A DNA stretch of 64,000 nucleotides from Oscillospiraceae bacterium (lineage in GTDB: Bacteria > Bacillota > Clostridia > Oscillospirales > Ruminococcaceae): contig JAFUOD010000002.1 in NCBI GenBank assembly GCA_017472735.1, positions 1-64,000 on the forward strand, read 5' to 3'. How positions within the stretch are numbered: the stretch's first letter is position 1; each line of letters begins with the position of its first letter. Positions 40,787 to 48,486 of this stretch are shown here, piece by piece. The notes below the pieces were generated by a model. That model did no database searches. It was not told where the DNA came from and saw only the letters and a list, made by a program, of their open reading frames with translations. Made by a program: the position numbers and the translations under genes.

Positions 40787-41782
40787 ATGGATTCAAAGCT
40801 TTTCTGCCCCGAATACTATCAAAAATTCTCATGCATTGCAGGCAAATGCCCCGAAAGCTGCTGCAAGGCAGGCTGGGAGATACCGATTGATGACGATACC
40901 TTTGGTGTATACTCTTGTTTAGAGGGTGACATAGGCAAGAAGTTCAAAGCTTCAACAGCAACAGGCACCGATGGCGACATTATCTTTAAGCTTGATGAAA
41001 ACGGAGACTGCCCGTTTTTGAACAGCGATGGGCTTTGCGATCTGTATATTGCAACAAACGGCAGACTTTGCGAGATATGCACAAATTACCCCAGATTTTT
41101 CGAGGAATTTGAAGGCTTTGCCGAAACAGGTGTTTCAATTTCCTGCCCCGAGGCGCAAAGACTTATCTTAAACGCCAAGCAGAAGGATTATGACATCTTT
41201 GGCGAAGAAACCGACGACGATGTTCTTGAAATCTTGGTAAAAGCGCGGCAAACAGCATTCGATATTGTTTTTAATAATCCCCCAAAAAAGGCGATATCGC
41301 TGCTTATTGACTATGCCGAATATGTGCAGGACGTTATCGACTTCGGTGCGATACATGAGCTTGATGACTATGTGCCCGAGCTAAAAAAGCATCCTAAAAG
41401 AAAGGCAATAGAATCTCTTGAGAAAATATGCGACGCTTACCTTAACAATGCAGATATAATGTATGACGAGTTTAAAAATGCTCTTGCAGACTGCAAGCCT
41501 GCGTTTAAGCGAATTGCCGACCGTGAAAAACGTGCTTATTTGGGCTACCTTGTCTTTAGATATTTTTTAAAAGCAATCAACACCGAGGATGTTTTATCGG
41601 TGTGCAAGCTAATTGCTTGTGCATATATTGTGGCAGTCGTTTTAAAAGGCGATTCAAAAAAGCTTGCCCGATTGCACGCAAAAGAGATAGAACACGACGC
41701 CGAAAACCTCGAAGCTTTAATTGACGTTATGCAGGATATTGAACCCGCGGAAATACTGTCAACTATTAAGCTTATGCTTTAA
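40787..41782 (+). CDS. fliB: FliB-like flagellin lysine-N-methylase family protein
   Basis: A 331-aa protein with the cysteine-rich N-terminus of the FliB family: FCPEYYQKFSCIAGKCPESCCKAGW, then GDCPFLNSDGLCDLYIATN and CEICTNYPRFF, likely metal or Fe-S ligands. The rest is helical. FliB methylates lysines of flagellin in Salmonella (family knowledge). Many Clostridia carry several distant homologues whose substrates are unknown, and no flagellar gene is in this window. GGAAG is 7 bases before the ATG at 40787. Confidence 0.8.
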   Translation: MDSKLFCPEYYQKFSCIAGKCPESCCKAGWEIPIDDDTFGVYSCLEGDIGKKFKASTATGTDGDIIFKLDENGDCPFLNSDGLCDLYIATNGRLCEICTNYPRFFEEFEGFAETGVSISCPEAQRLILNAKQKDYDIFGEETDDDVLEILVKARQTAFDIVFNNPPKKAISLLIDYAEYVQDVIDFGAIHELDDYVPELKKHPKRKAIESLEKICDAYLNNADIMYDEFKNALADCKPAFKRIADREKRAYLGYLVFRYFLKAINTEDVLSVCKLIACAYIVAVVLKGDSKKLARLHAKEIEHDAENLEALIDVMQDIEPAEILSTIKLML

Positions 41783-41865
41783 TATTGCAAAAAATGTATT
41801 TTTGCATAGTATGCACAAAACCGTATCGTGGAATTGTTCAACCCTACAAATCGTATGCAAACCAC

Positions 41866-41894
41866 TTGACAGGTGACACGCAATATGGTAATAT
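41866..41894 (+). promoter_or_regulatory. Promoter of the flotillin leader
   Basis: TTGACA (41866-41871), a 17-bp spacer and TAATAT (41889-41894), a few bases before the structured leader. Confidence 0.8.
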
Positions 41895-41902
41895 GAGTCA
41901 CG

Positions 41903-42011
41903 TCGAAAGGGAGTAGTTCATTGCCCCGGCAATGTGTACGTATCGTCATGACAGCAACTGCAGGTGCTCGGTTCGTACGAAAATCTATTCAATGATTGTA
42001 ACGAGACTTTC
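41903..42011 (+). promoter_or_regulatory. Putative yybP-ykoY (manganese) riboswitch upstream of flotillin
   Basis: The leader has the yybP-ykoY layout. GAAAGGGAGTAG (41905-41916) is closed at the far end by AACGAGACTTTC (42000-42011), forming P1. A CATTGC/GCAATG hairpin (41919-41934) is P2. A GTACG/CGTAC-closed arm (41936-41978) begins with the conserved CGTCA loop (41944-41948). The family senses Mn2+ and usually controls Mn exporters. The P1 3' strand overlaps a terminator (42004-42042), so ligand binding would favour readthrough. The identification is from memory of the consensus. Confidence 0.62.
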
Positions 42012-42042
42012 AGTGTAATTTATTACGCTGGGGGTCTTTTTT
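42004..42042 (+). terminator. Leader terminator overlapping riboswitch P1
   Basis: AGAC plus CAGTGTAA pair with TTACGCTG plus GTCT, followed by TTTTTT. Bases 42004-42011 are also needed for P1, giving an on/off switch. Confidence 0.72.
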
Positions 42043-42134
42043 GTATAGATTCCCGTACAACTTACGAACTTCTAACTTTCGGTACCGGGGAGAAAGTAAA
42101 TTCACCAATTATATTTTATTAAGGAGGTTTTCCT

Positions 42135-43595
42135 ATGGGTATGGAAACTATTTTAATCATTGTTGGTATCATTATCGCTTTAATAGTGCTTATCTTTGCA
42201 CTGGGCTATTTAAAAGCACCGCCGGATACCGCTTACATAATCTCGGGCTTAAGCTCTAAAAAGCGTATCTTAATCGGTAAAGCCGGCTTCAGGGTTCCTT
42301 TCTTCGAACGTGTTGACCGCCTTTCTTTAGGCGTTATGCAGGTCGATGTAAAGACCAGCGAGGCTGTACCTACTAACGAATTTATCAACGTTAACGTTGA
42401 CGGTGTTGCCAACATTAAAATTTCCTCTGACCCCGAGCTTTTAAAGCGCGCAGCCGAGGCTCTTTTAGGCAAGACACGCCAGGAGCTTGTAACATTGGTT
42501 ACCCAGGTTTTAGAGGGTAATATGCGTGAGATCGTTGGCTCGGTAGGCCTTAAGGAAATGGTTCAGGACCGTCAGGGCGTTGCCAAAAAGATCACCGAAA
42601 ACGTTGTGCCCGATATGGAAAAGCTGGGCATTGAGGTCGTAAACTTCAACATTCAGAACTTTAAGGATGAAGCAGGCACCATTGAAAACATGGGTATCGA
42701 CAACGTTGAGCAGATCAGAAAGAATGCTCAGATCGCTAAGGCAAACGCTCAGCGCGACATCGCAATCGCTACATCCAAAGCTCAGCAGGAAGCTAACGCT
42801 GTTAAGGTAGACTCGGAAAAGATGATTGCCGAACAAAACGCAGCGCTTGCTATCCAACAGGCTGAAATGAAGGTTAAGGCAGACGCTAAGCGTGCAGAAG
42901 CAGACGCTGCTTACTCCATTCAGCACGAAAATCAGCGTAAGGTTATTGAAATTGCCAAGACCAACGCCGATATTGCTCGCCGCGAAAAGGAAGCAGAGCT
43001 TGCCGAAAAGGACATTGCAATTAAGGAACGCGAGCTTGACGCTGAAATTAAAAAGCAGGCTGATGCTATGAAGTACCAGTCTGAGCAGGAAGCAGAGGCC
43101 GAGCTTATCAGACGTCAGCGTGAGGCAGATGCAAGACAGTACGAAGCTATTAAGGCTGCAGAAGCCAAAAAGGCAGAAGCTGAAGCTTTAAGATATGCTA
43201 TGGAGCAGGAGGCAGAAGGTATCCGCGCTAAGGGTCTTGCCGAGGCAGAGGCTATTGAAAAGAAGGCAGAAGCTCAGAAGAAGATGGGTGAGGCATCCGT
43301 TTTGGAAATGTACCTTACCGCATTGCCCGAGGTCGTCAAGAACGCCGCAACTCCTTTGGCTCAGACCGACAAGATCGTTATGTATGGCGACGGCAACTCG
43401 ACAAAGCTTGTGCGTGACGTTATGAACAGTGCTGACCAGATCATGGAGGGCATGAAGCAGTCCACAGGCATTGACATTGCAAGCTTGCTTGCAGGCTTTG
43501 CAGGCGGAAGCGCCGCAAAGACTGAGCCCGCACCTATCGTTATTCACAACCACCCCGCAGAGGCTGTTGAAGCTGAGCCAACTGTAACTGAGTAA
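42135..43595 (+). CDS. Flotillin (SPFH-domain membrane scaffold protein)
   Basis: A 486-aa flotillin. An N-terminal membrane hairpin (TILIIVGIIIALIVLIFALGYL) leads into an SPFH/PHB domain at about 30-200 (GFRVPFFERVDRLSLGVMQVDVKT, MGIDNVEQIRKNAQIAKANAQRD). A long coiled coil rich in Ala/Glu/Lys follows at about 205-390, with YLTALPEVVKNAATPLAQ after it. Flotillins form large cages in fluid membrane domains and influence secretion, signalling and wall synthesis. The usual partner NfeD/YuaF is not adjacent. AAGGAGG precedes the ATG. Expression is probably set by the leader RNA described above. Confidence 0.93.
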   Translation: MGMETILIIVGIIIALIVLIFALGYLKAPPDTAYIISGLSSKKRILIGKAGFRVPFFERVDRLSLGVMQVDVKTSEAVPTNEFINVNVDGVANIKISSDPELLKRAAEALLGKTRQELVTLVTQVLEGNMREIVGSVGLKEMVQDRQGVAKKITENVVPDMEKLGIEVVNFNIQNFKDEAGTIENMGIDNVEQIRKNAQIAKANAQRDIAIATSKAQQEANAVKVDSEKMIAEQNAALAIQQAEMKVKADAKRAEADAAYSIQHENQRKVIEIAKTNADIARREKEAELAEKDIAIKERELDAEIKKQADAMKYQSEQEAEAELIRRQREADARQYEAIKAAEAKKAEAEALRYAMEQEAEGIRAKGLAEAEAIEKKAEAQKKMGEASVLEMYLTALPEVVKNAATPLAQTDKIVMYGDGNSTKLVRDVMNSADQIMEGMKQSTGIDIASLLAGFAGGSAAKTEPAPIVIHNHPAEAVEAEPTVTE

Positions 43596-43601
43596 TTGTT
43601 T

Positions 43602-43742
43602 AGCAAAAGCGGCGCGAGTGCGAGGCGTGGCGGCAGCCGTGCCGAGCGTGGCGCCGCCCCCAAAAACTCGCGAAGCCGGGGCAGGGCGCCCACGGCTCGC
43701 CACGCCCCCCTGCGTGGGCACGGCTCGCCACTCGGCGCCATA
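43602..43742. repeat. GC-rich intergenic island J
   Basis: Starts 7 bases after the flotillin stop. It contains GAGTGCGAGGCGTGGCG (43616-43632) and AGCCGTGCCGAGCGTGG (43635-43651), the exact inverse complement of parts of island G. A second, inverted half follows with GGCTCGCCACGCCC and GGCTCGCCACTCGGCGCC, so the whole is an imperfect palindrome. Confidence 0.75.
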
Positions 43743-43792
43743 TAACCCTAAAACAAAAGCCCGTAGTTTAGACAGGGCTTCGTAAAACAGTT

Positions 43793-43829
43793 AATCCGAC
43801 CTATGGTTACAATCATAGGTCGGATTTTT
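43793..43829. terminator. Hairpin terminator between flotillin and the methyltransferase
   Basis: AATCCGACCTATG pairs perfectly with CATAGGTCGGATT, then TTT. A second stem, AAGCCC/GGGCTT, lies at 43757-43780. Confidence 0.8.
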
Positions 43830-43850
43830 ATGTTATGTATCGGTTTTGGA

Positions 43851-43873
43851 AAAGCTCCCTTGTGTAAAGGGAG
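43851..43873. repeat. Palindromic intergenic repeat, short copy
   Basis: AAGCTCCCTTGTGTAAAGGGAGCC-like hairpin. It shares its core with copies D (17313) and E (19826). The rest of this gap up to 43982 has only an ACACCGAAAGGTGT stem and no gene. Confidence 0.6.
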
Positions 43874-43982
43874 CCTTGGGTGCGGTGCAAAACCCACAAA
43901 TAATGCACTACACCGAAAGGTGTATAGAAGTGCGCTCTTAAATTATGAGAATCTCCATCGATTTTAAGTATGGTCCTATAAT

Positions 43983-44753
43983 TTACAATTTTCTTGCTTT
44001 AAATAAAACGGAGATTGGCAACATTTTGGCTTTTTTAGCTTTATCGCTGATGTCTCCTTCGGCGCGCATTGTCTCCTCGTCGGTCTGCTCAACCATTTTC
44101 TCAATCACGAATCCCGCTTTAGCCAAAGCATTGACGTAGGTGGATATTTTTCGGTTACACAGCAGAATTTCACTGCCATCCACCGGCATTCTGAAATAAG
44201 ACTCATCAAAATAGCTTTTATTCATCACCAAGGTGTTATTTTCTATCACATCTTTTCGTTCATCACAAGACCAGGCAATACAGTAATGGAGTGTATGATG
44301 CCAGCTAAAAATAAAGATACCGTCTTTTTTCAGATATGATGCAATCTTTCGGAAAGTACCATCCAAGTCCGTCGTCCATCCAATGCCGTATATCGAATAT
44401 ACAAAATCGAAATAATCTTTAGGAATATCCATATCGGCTTCCATCGGAGAGCAGATAAGATTAGCCGTATACCCGCTTTCGCTCAAATACCTCTTAGCAT
44501 TTTCAAGCTGTTTATGAGAAAGATCCACGCCCCATAATTCACCAGCATTTCTATCTGCGTGATACTTCAAAGAATGACCACTTCCACAGCAAATTTCAAG
44601 CATTTTCTTTCCTGAAACATCACCGAACAAGTGTAATTCATTCTCGGTTACAAAGTGTACGCCATATGTAGGAAGTGCCGTTGTGCCAAACCACAGATCG
44701 GCGTATGTATCCCAGTAGTGCTTATTTGTTTCAATTATTTCATTTCTGATCAT
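43983..44753 (-). CDS. Class I SAM-dependent methyltransferase
   Basis: A 256-aa Rossmann-fold methyltransferase. Motif I is KKMLEICCGSGHSLKYH near residue 60. ELWGVDLSHKQLENAKRYL is motif II, and DFVYSIYGIGWTTDLDGTFRKIASYLKKDGIFIFSWHH covers motifs III and IV. The N-terminal TNKHYWDTYADLWFGTTALP resembles small-molecule methyltransferases of the type 11 group. The ATG at 44753 follows AAGGAG with an 8-base spacer. The substrate is unknown. Codon choice looks somewhat unlike its neighbours, and a palindromic repeat lies behind its 3' end, so it may be acquired. Confidence 0.85.
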   Translation of the reverse strand: MIRNEIIETNKHYWDTYADLWFGTTALPTYGVHFVTENELHLFGDVSGKKMLEICCGSGHSLKYHADRNAGELWGVDLSHKQLENAKRYLSESGYTANLICSPMEADMDIPKDYFDFVYSIYGIGWTTDLDGTFRKIASYLKKDGIFIFSWHHTLHYCIAWSCDERKDVIENNTLVMNKSYFDESYFRMPVDGSEILLCNRKISTYVNALAKAGFVIEKMVEQTDEETMRAEGDISDKAKKAKMLPISVLFKARKL

Positions 44754-44807
44754 CAATTTATCTCCTTCATAATGTTCCAAAACTGTTTTACGAGCACCCG
44801 CCATTTT

Positions 44808-45257
44808 CTACGGGTTTTCTTTTTTTGTATTTCTTTTAAATATAACCGTTTTCTGAACGATGAAATTAGCAGCAAACATAACAACCTCGGCAACAGGTTT
44901 TGCAATTGCAAGAGGGATAGTAAGCACTCTTACCATCAGCTCTAACAAAACAAAGGTTTTTACCGAGAAGCTTGCAGCCGCCAAAGCGTAATATCCGCCA
45001 AGCTCGGGCATGAACGATTTTTGAGATCTGAACACCCAAATGCGGTTTATCCAGAAATTCACCTGCGAGCTGATCATCCACGCCGCAATGGCAGCAGCCT
45101 CGAGAGCTAAAACAAAACCGCCGAAAAGTCTTTCGAACAAAAGAATTAAAGCATAGTCGATAATAAATGCTATTCCCGAGGATACTATATATCTTAATGC
45201 TTGCATTTTATACAATTTAACAATAAGCGTTTTAATGCTGTTCAATACAGATTTCAT
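44808..45257 (-). CDS. GtrA-like family membrane protein
   Basis: A 149-aa protein with four membrane helices. It opens MQALRYIVSSGIAFIIDYALILLFERL and has VNFWINRIWVFRSQK, both typical of the GtrA family. GtrA proteins are thought to help flip polyprenyl-linked sugars or act with glycosyltransferases in cell-surface glycan synthesis. AAAGGT is rather far from the ATG at 45257, and a start at an internal Met (about residue 18) is possible. It lies 54 bases upstream of the methyltransferase gene, so the two may be co-transcribed. Confidence 0.88.
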   Translation of the reverse strand: MKSVLNSIKTLIVKLYKMQALRYIVSSGIAFIIDYALILLFERLFGGFVLALEAAAIAAWMISSQVNFWINRIWVFRSQKSFMPELGGYYALAAASFSVKTFVLLELMVRVLTIPLAIAKPVAEVVMFAANFIVQKTVIFKRNTKKENP

Positions 45258-45529
45258 TTTAAAGCAAAATTACCTTTCGTTAATTTCTACAACAAATATT
45301 TTGCCACATTTCATTAAAAATTACAATAGAAAAATCAAAAGCTTTTGCAGCAAGACATTTTTTAAAAAGATAAAGCAGCATATATTAAAATATGAAACTG
45401 TTGAAAATCCGCATTTCAAATCGCAATTTTGCACAATCAATGTTTTAGCCTTTTAAAGCAAAAGCCGATAAAATAATGCGTGATTTGTCGTTTAAGGCTT
45501 CACTTTGTGCTAAAAGAGCTAAAAATCAC
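45258..45529. other. AT-rich gap between gtrA and the peptide transporter
   Basis: About 270 bases of AT-rich sequence between divergent genes. The word TTTTAAAGCAAAA appears at both ends (near 45254 and 45451), but I see no RNA family, ORF with ribosome site, or clear repeat array. Confidence 0.5.
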
Positions 45530-45558
45530 TTGACAAAGAAGAGCGTAATCGCTATAAT
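45530..45558 (+). promoter_or_regulatory. Perfect-consensus promoter of the peptide ABC transporter operon
   Basis: TTGACA (45530-45535), exactly 17 bp, TATAAT (45553-45558). This is the strongest promoter match in the window and fits an abundant lipoprotein. Confidence 0.9.
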
Positions 45559-45672
45559 TTAGATGATATTATTATGGCAAGAAGTCAGTGCGGGCTGCCG
45601 ACCTGCACGGTAATTGTCTTTTAATATTTGCGCGTTAAATGCGTGAAAGATTTATATAATGGAGGATTTTTT
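45559..45672 (+). promoter_or_regulatory. Leader of the transporter operon with a stem-loop
   Basis: A 114-base untranslated leader. GTGCGGG (45588-45594) pairs with CCTGCAC (45602-45608) with one G-U. GGCAAGAAGTCA precedes it and GGTAATTGTC follows. I cannot assign it to a riboswitch family. Confidence 0.4.
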
Positions 45673-48222
45673 ATGTCAAACACATTAAGAAAAGTATTGT
45701 CTTTGCTTTTGGCAGTTGCAATGCTTATGTCTTGTGCTGTTGTATTTGCAGGTTGTGACAACACCGATAACGACAACCCTGTTGTTAGCGGCGATCAGAA
45801 CGTTGACGACGTTCCGGACGAAGGCGATAAGGAAGTTGATCCTAACGCTACCTACACCTACAACACATCCGCATCCGTATTCCCCACTTTGTGGAACCCC
45901 CACACCTATCAGACTGCTACAGACGCTGTTCCCCTTGATTACACATCTGTAGGTTTCTACACCTTCGATTACAACGAAACCCTTGACGGTTATAAGATCG
46001 TTCCCGAAATGGCTGTCGCTGAACCTGAAGATGTAACTGCTGACTATGTTGGTGAAGAATGGGGCATCGCTGAAGGTGACACCGCTAAGGCTTGGAAGAT
46101 CACCTTGAGAGACGACCTCAAGTGGAATGACGGCACTCCCATCACCGCTAACGATTTCGTTAAGTCTGCAGAGCTCTTGCTCAATCCTGCTGCTCAGAAC
46201 TACAGAGCTGACTCTCTCTACTCCGGTTCTATGGTTGTTCACAATGCTAAGAACTACCTTTATGCAGGTCAGTACGCTTACTCTCCTATGATCGACTACG
46301 GCTATGCTGCAGTTGCTGATTTGACAGTTGGCGAAGACGGCGCTTATGACACTGCTGACGGCGACCTTTGGTTCAACTTGTATGACGGCGTTTCATGGAG
46401 CTCTAACAGCTTGACCGACTATTACAATGCTGGTTACACTGCTGAAATGACTAAGGACGGCGTTGACCTTTATGCAACTGTTCTTGCAGCTAACGCTGAT
46501 GAAGACGGCTATGTTGCTGTTACTGCTGAAGTTGCTGATGCTCTTATGTTCATCGTTGCTAACCTTCACGGCTATGCTGATGCTGATGCTTACGCTGTTG
46601 ACGCTGGTGACTATGCTTACACCGAATGGAACGAATTCATTCAGATCGGTTCTACTTATCCCGAAATGACATTCGATGCTGTTGGCGTTAAGGCACTTAA
46701 CGATACTGAGCTCGTTCTTATCATTGACAAGCCCCTCGAAGGCTTCTACCTCCTTTACAGCCTTACCGGTACTTGGCTCGTAAAGAACGATCTTTATGAA
46801 TCTCTCATCACCATTACCGACGGCGTTTACAACAACACCTACGGTACTTCTGCTGAGACCACTCCTTCTTACGGTCCCTTCGTTCTCGAATCCTTCCAGG
46901 CTGACAAGCAGATGGTATTCACCAAGAACGACAACTGGTATGGCTACACTGCATATCCCGGTTGCTACCAGACAACCAGCGTAGTAGTTGACTACGTTGA
47001 AACTGCTGCTACCAGACTCGAACTCTTCTTGCAGGGTAAACTCGACACCTACGGTCTCGATGCTGCTGACATGCAGGACTACTCTAAGTCTGAGCACACC
47101 TACTACACCACCGGTGACTCCACCTTCTTCATCGCTTTGAACCCTGATCTTGATGCTCTTAAGTCTGAACAGGAAAAGCTTGGTGCTAACAAGAACAAGA
47201 CCATCCTTACCATTCCCGAATTCAGAATGGCTCTTAGCTTCGCACTTAACAGAGCTGAGTTCTGCTTGGCTACTTCTCCTGTAAACAACGCTGCATTCGG
47301 CGTATTCTCCAGCATCATCATCTCCGACCCTGACAACGGTGTAGCTTACAGAACCACCGAACAGGCTAAGGACGTTTTGGTTGACTTCTGGGCACTTACC
47401 GATGAAATCGGCGAAGGCAAGCTTTATGCTGATAAGGACGAAGCTATCGCTTCCATCACAGGCTACAACCTCGAAATGGGCAAGCAGTACTTCGACCTCG
47501 CTTATGACAAGGCTATCGAAGCCGGTCTTATGGACGAAGACGACGTAATCGAAATCAAGATTGGTCAGCCTAACGGCACATCCAACTTCTACAACAACGG
47601 TTACGACTTCTTGGTTAACAACTATACCGAAGCTGTTAAGGGCACCAAGCTTGAAGGCAAGCTTACCTTCACCAAGGATGATACTTTGGGCAACGCATTC
47701 TCTGATGCTCTTAAGACCAACAAGGTTGACATGCTCTTCGGCGTGGGATGGACCGGTTCCGCTCTCGATCCTTACGGATTGATGGAAGCTTACACTGCTC
47801 CCAACTATCAGTACGACCCCTCTTGGGATACCACTACTGATATGCTTACTGTAAACATCGATGGTACTGATTACACTGCTTCTGTTATTGATTGGACATA
47901 CTGCATCGTTGGTACTCCTTGCACCGTAACTGCAGCAGACGGCACCACAATGGAATATTCCTGCGGTACTGCTGACGGCGATCCCGAGACCAGACTTGCT
48001 ATCTTGGCTGCTCTCGAAGGCGCAGTTCTCAGAACCTACGACATGATCCCGATCATGGACGACTCTTCTGCAGCTCTTAAGGGTATGCAGATCCAGTACT
48101 ACACCGAAGATTACATCTACGGTGTTGGCCGTGGCGGCATCAAGTACATGACTTACAACTACACTGATACCGAATGGGATGCATACGTTGCTGAAAACGA
48201 CGGTATCCTTAACTACAAATAA
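45673..48222 (+). CDS. Peptide ABC transporter substrate-binding lipoprotein (SBP family 5), enlarged
   Basis: An 849-aa lipoprotein. The signal ends at VVFAGC (Cys27). An acidic linker follows, then an OppA/DppA-type fold: NPHTYQTATDAVP, KAWKITLRDDLKWNDGTPITANDFVKSAE, the central LNDTELVLIIDKP, ALNRAEF, and a C-terminal YTAPNYQYDPSW and GGIKYMTYNY. Ordinary family members are about 520-600 aa. Much of the extra length is an Asp/Ala/Tyr-rich stretch around residues 190-320 (YDTADGDLWFNLYDGV, YADADAYAVDAGDYAY). Codon use is strongly biased, consistent with high expression. The ATG at 45673 follows GGAGG. It binds peptides outside the cell for the permease below (inference from family and operon). 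Confidence 0.9.
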   Translation: MSNTLRKVLSLLLAVAMLMSCAVVFAGCDNTDNDNPVVSGDQNVDDVPDEGDKEVDPNATYTYNTSASVFPTLWNPHTYQTATDAVPLDYTSVGFYTFDYNETLDGYKIVPEMAVAEPEDVTADYVGEEWGIAEGDTAKAWKITLRDDLKWNDGTPITANDFVKSAELLLNPAAQNYRADSLYSGSMVVHNAKNYLYAGQYAYSPMIDYGYAAVADLTVGEDGAYDTADGDLWFNLYDGVSWSSNSLTDYYNAGYTAEMTKDGVDLYATVLAANADEDGYVAVTAEVADALMFIVANLHGYADADAYAVDAGDYAYTEWNEFIQIGSTYPEMTFDAVGVKALNDTELVLIIDKPLEGFYLLYSLTGTWLVKNDLYESLITITDGVYNNTYGTSAETTPSYGPFVLESFQADKQMVFTKNDNWYGYTAYPGCYQTTSVVVDYVETAATRLELFLQGKLDTYGLDAADMQDYSKSEHTYYTTGDSTFFIALNPDLDALKSEQEKLGANKNKTILTIPEFRMALSFALNRAEFCLATSPVNNAAFGVFSSIIISDPDNGVAYRTTEQAKDVLVDFWALTDEIGEGKLYADKDEAIASITGYNLEMGKQYFDLAYDKAIEAGLMDEDDVIEIKIGQPNGTSNFYNNGYDFLVNNYTEAVKGTKLEGKLTFTKDDTLGNAFSDALKTNKVDMLFGVGWTGSALDPYGLMEAYTAPNYQYDPSWDTTTDMLTVNIDGTDYTASVIDWTYCIVGTPCTVTAADGTTMEYSCGTADGDPETRLAILAALEGAVLRTYDMIPIMDDSSAALKGMQIQYYTEDYIYGVGRGGIKYMTYNYTDTEWDAYVAENDGILNYK

Positions 48223-48265
48223 TAAGTATTTGTTTCTGAGTTTATCAGTATAGAGTAGCATGATT

Positions 48266-48314
48266 AAGCCCTCGGAGGAGGAGAAAATCTTCTCCGAACC
48301 CGAGGGCTTTATTT
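48266..48314 (+). terminator. Partial terminator between binding protein and permease genes
   Basis: AAGCCCTCGG pairs with CCGAGGGCTT around an inner GGAGAA/TTCTCC stem, then TATTTTCTT. It would allow more binding protein than permease to be made. Confidence 0.75.
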
Positions 48315-48340
48315 TCTTGATAGCCATATTTCGCGATTTC

Positions 48341-48396
48341 GCGATTGCATATGTATGCGCTTGAATCTCAAGAATGTACAAATGCAATCGCATACG
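48341..48396 (+). other. Nested inverted repeats between binding protein and permease genes
   Basis: GCGATTGCA (48341-48349) pairs with TGCAATCGC (48383-48391). CTTGA/TCAAG (48360-48372) sits inside, and GTATGCG (48353-48359) could alternatively pair with CGCATAC (48389-48395). The two pairings exclude each other, as in a switching RNA or an mRNA stabiliser. No known family is recognised. Confidence 0.4.
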
Positions 48397-48486
48397 CTAT
48401 ATTAGTTTAGCTCTTTAAAGTGAAACTGTTAAAAGCTTGAGTTTAGCAGTACACTTAAAACAGCAAATAAATAACAGGGGGTTATT

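Noticed and set aside
45559-45672. Known riboswitch in the transporter leader
   Set aside because: A single 7-bp stem with no matching conserved core of any riboswitch class I know.
46393-48393. Antisense open frame of about 666 codons opposite the binding-protein gene
   Set aside because: It is the mirror of the strongly biased codon use of the sense gene. It has no ribosome site at its start, a Val/Ser/Asn-rich nonsense-like composition, and no recognisable domain.
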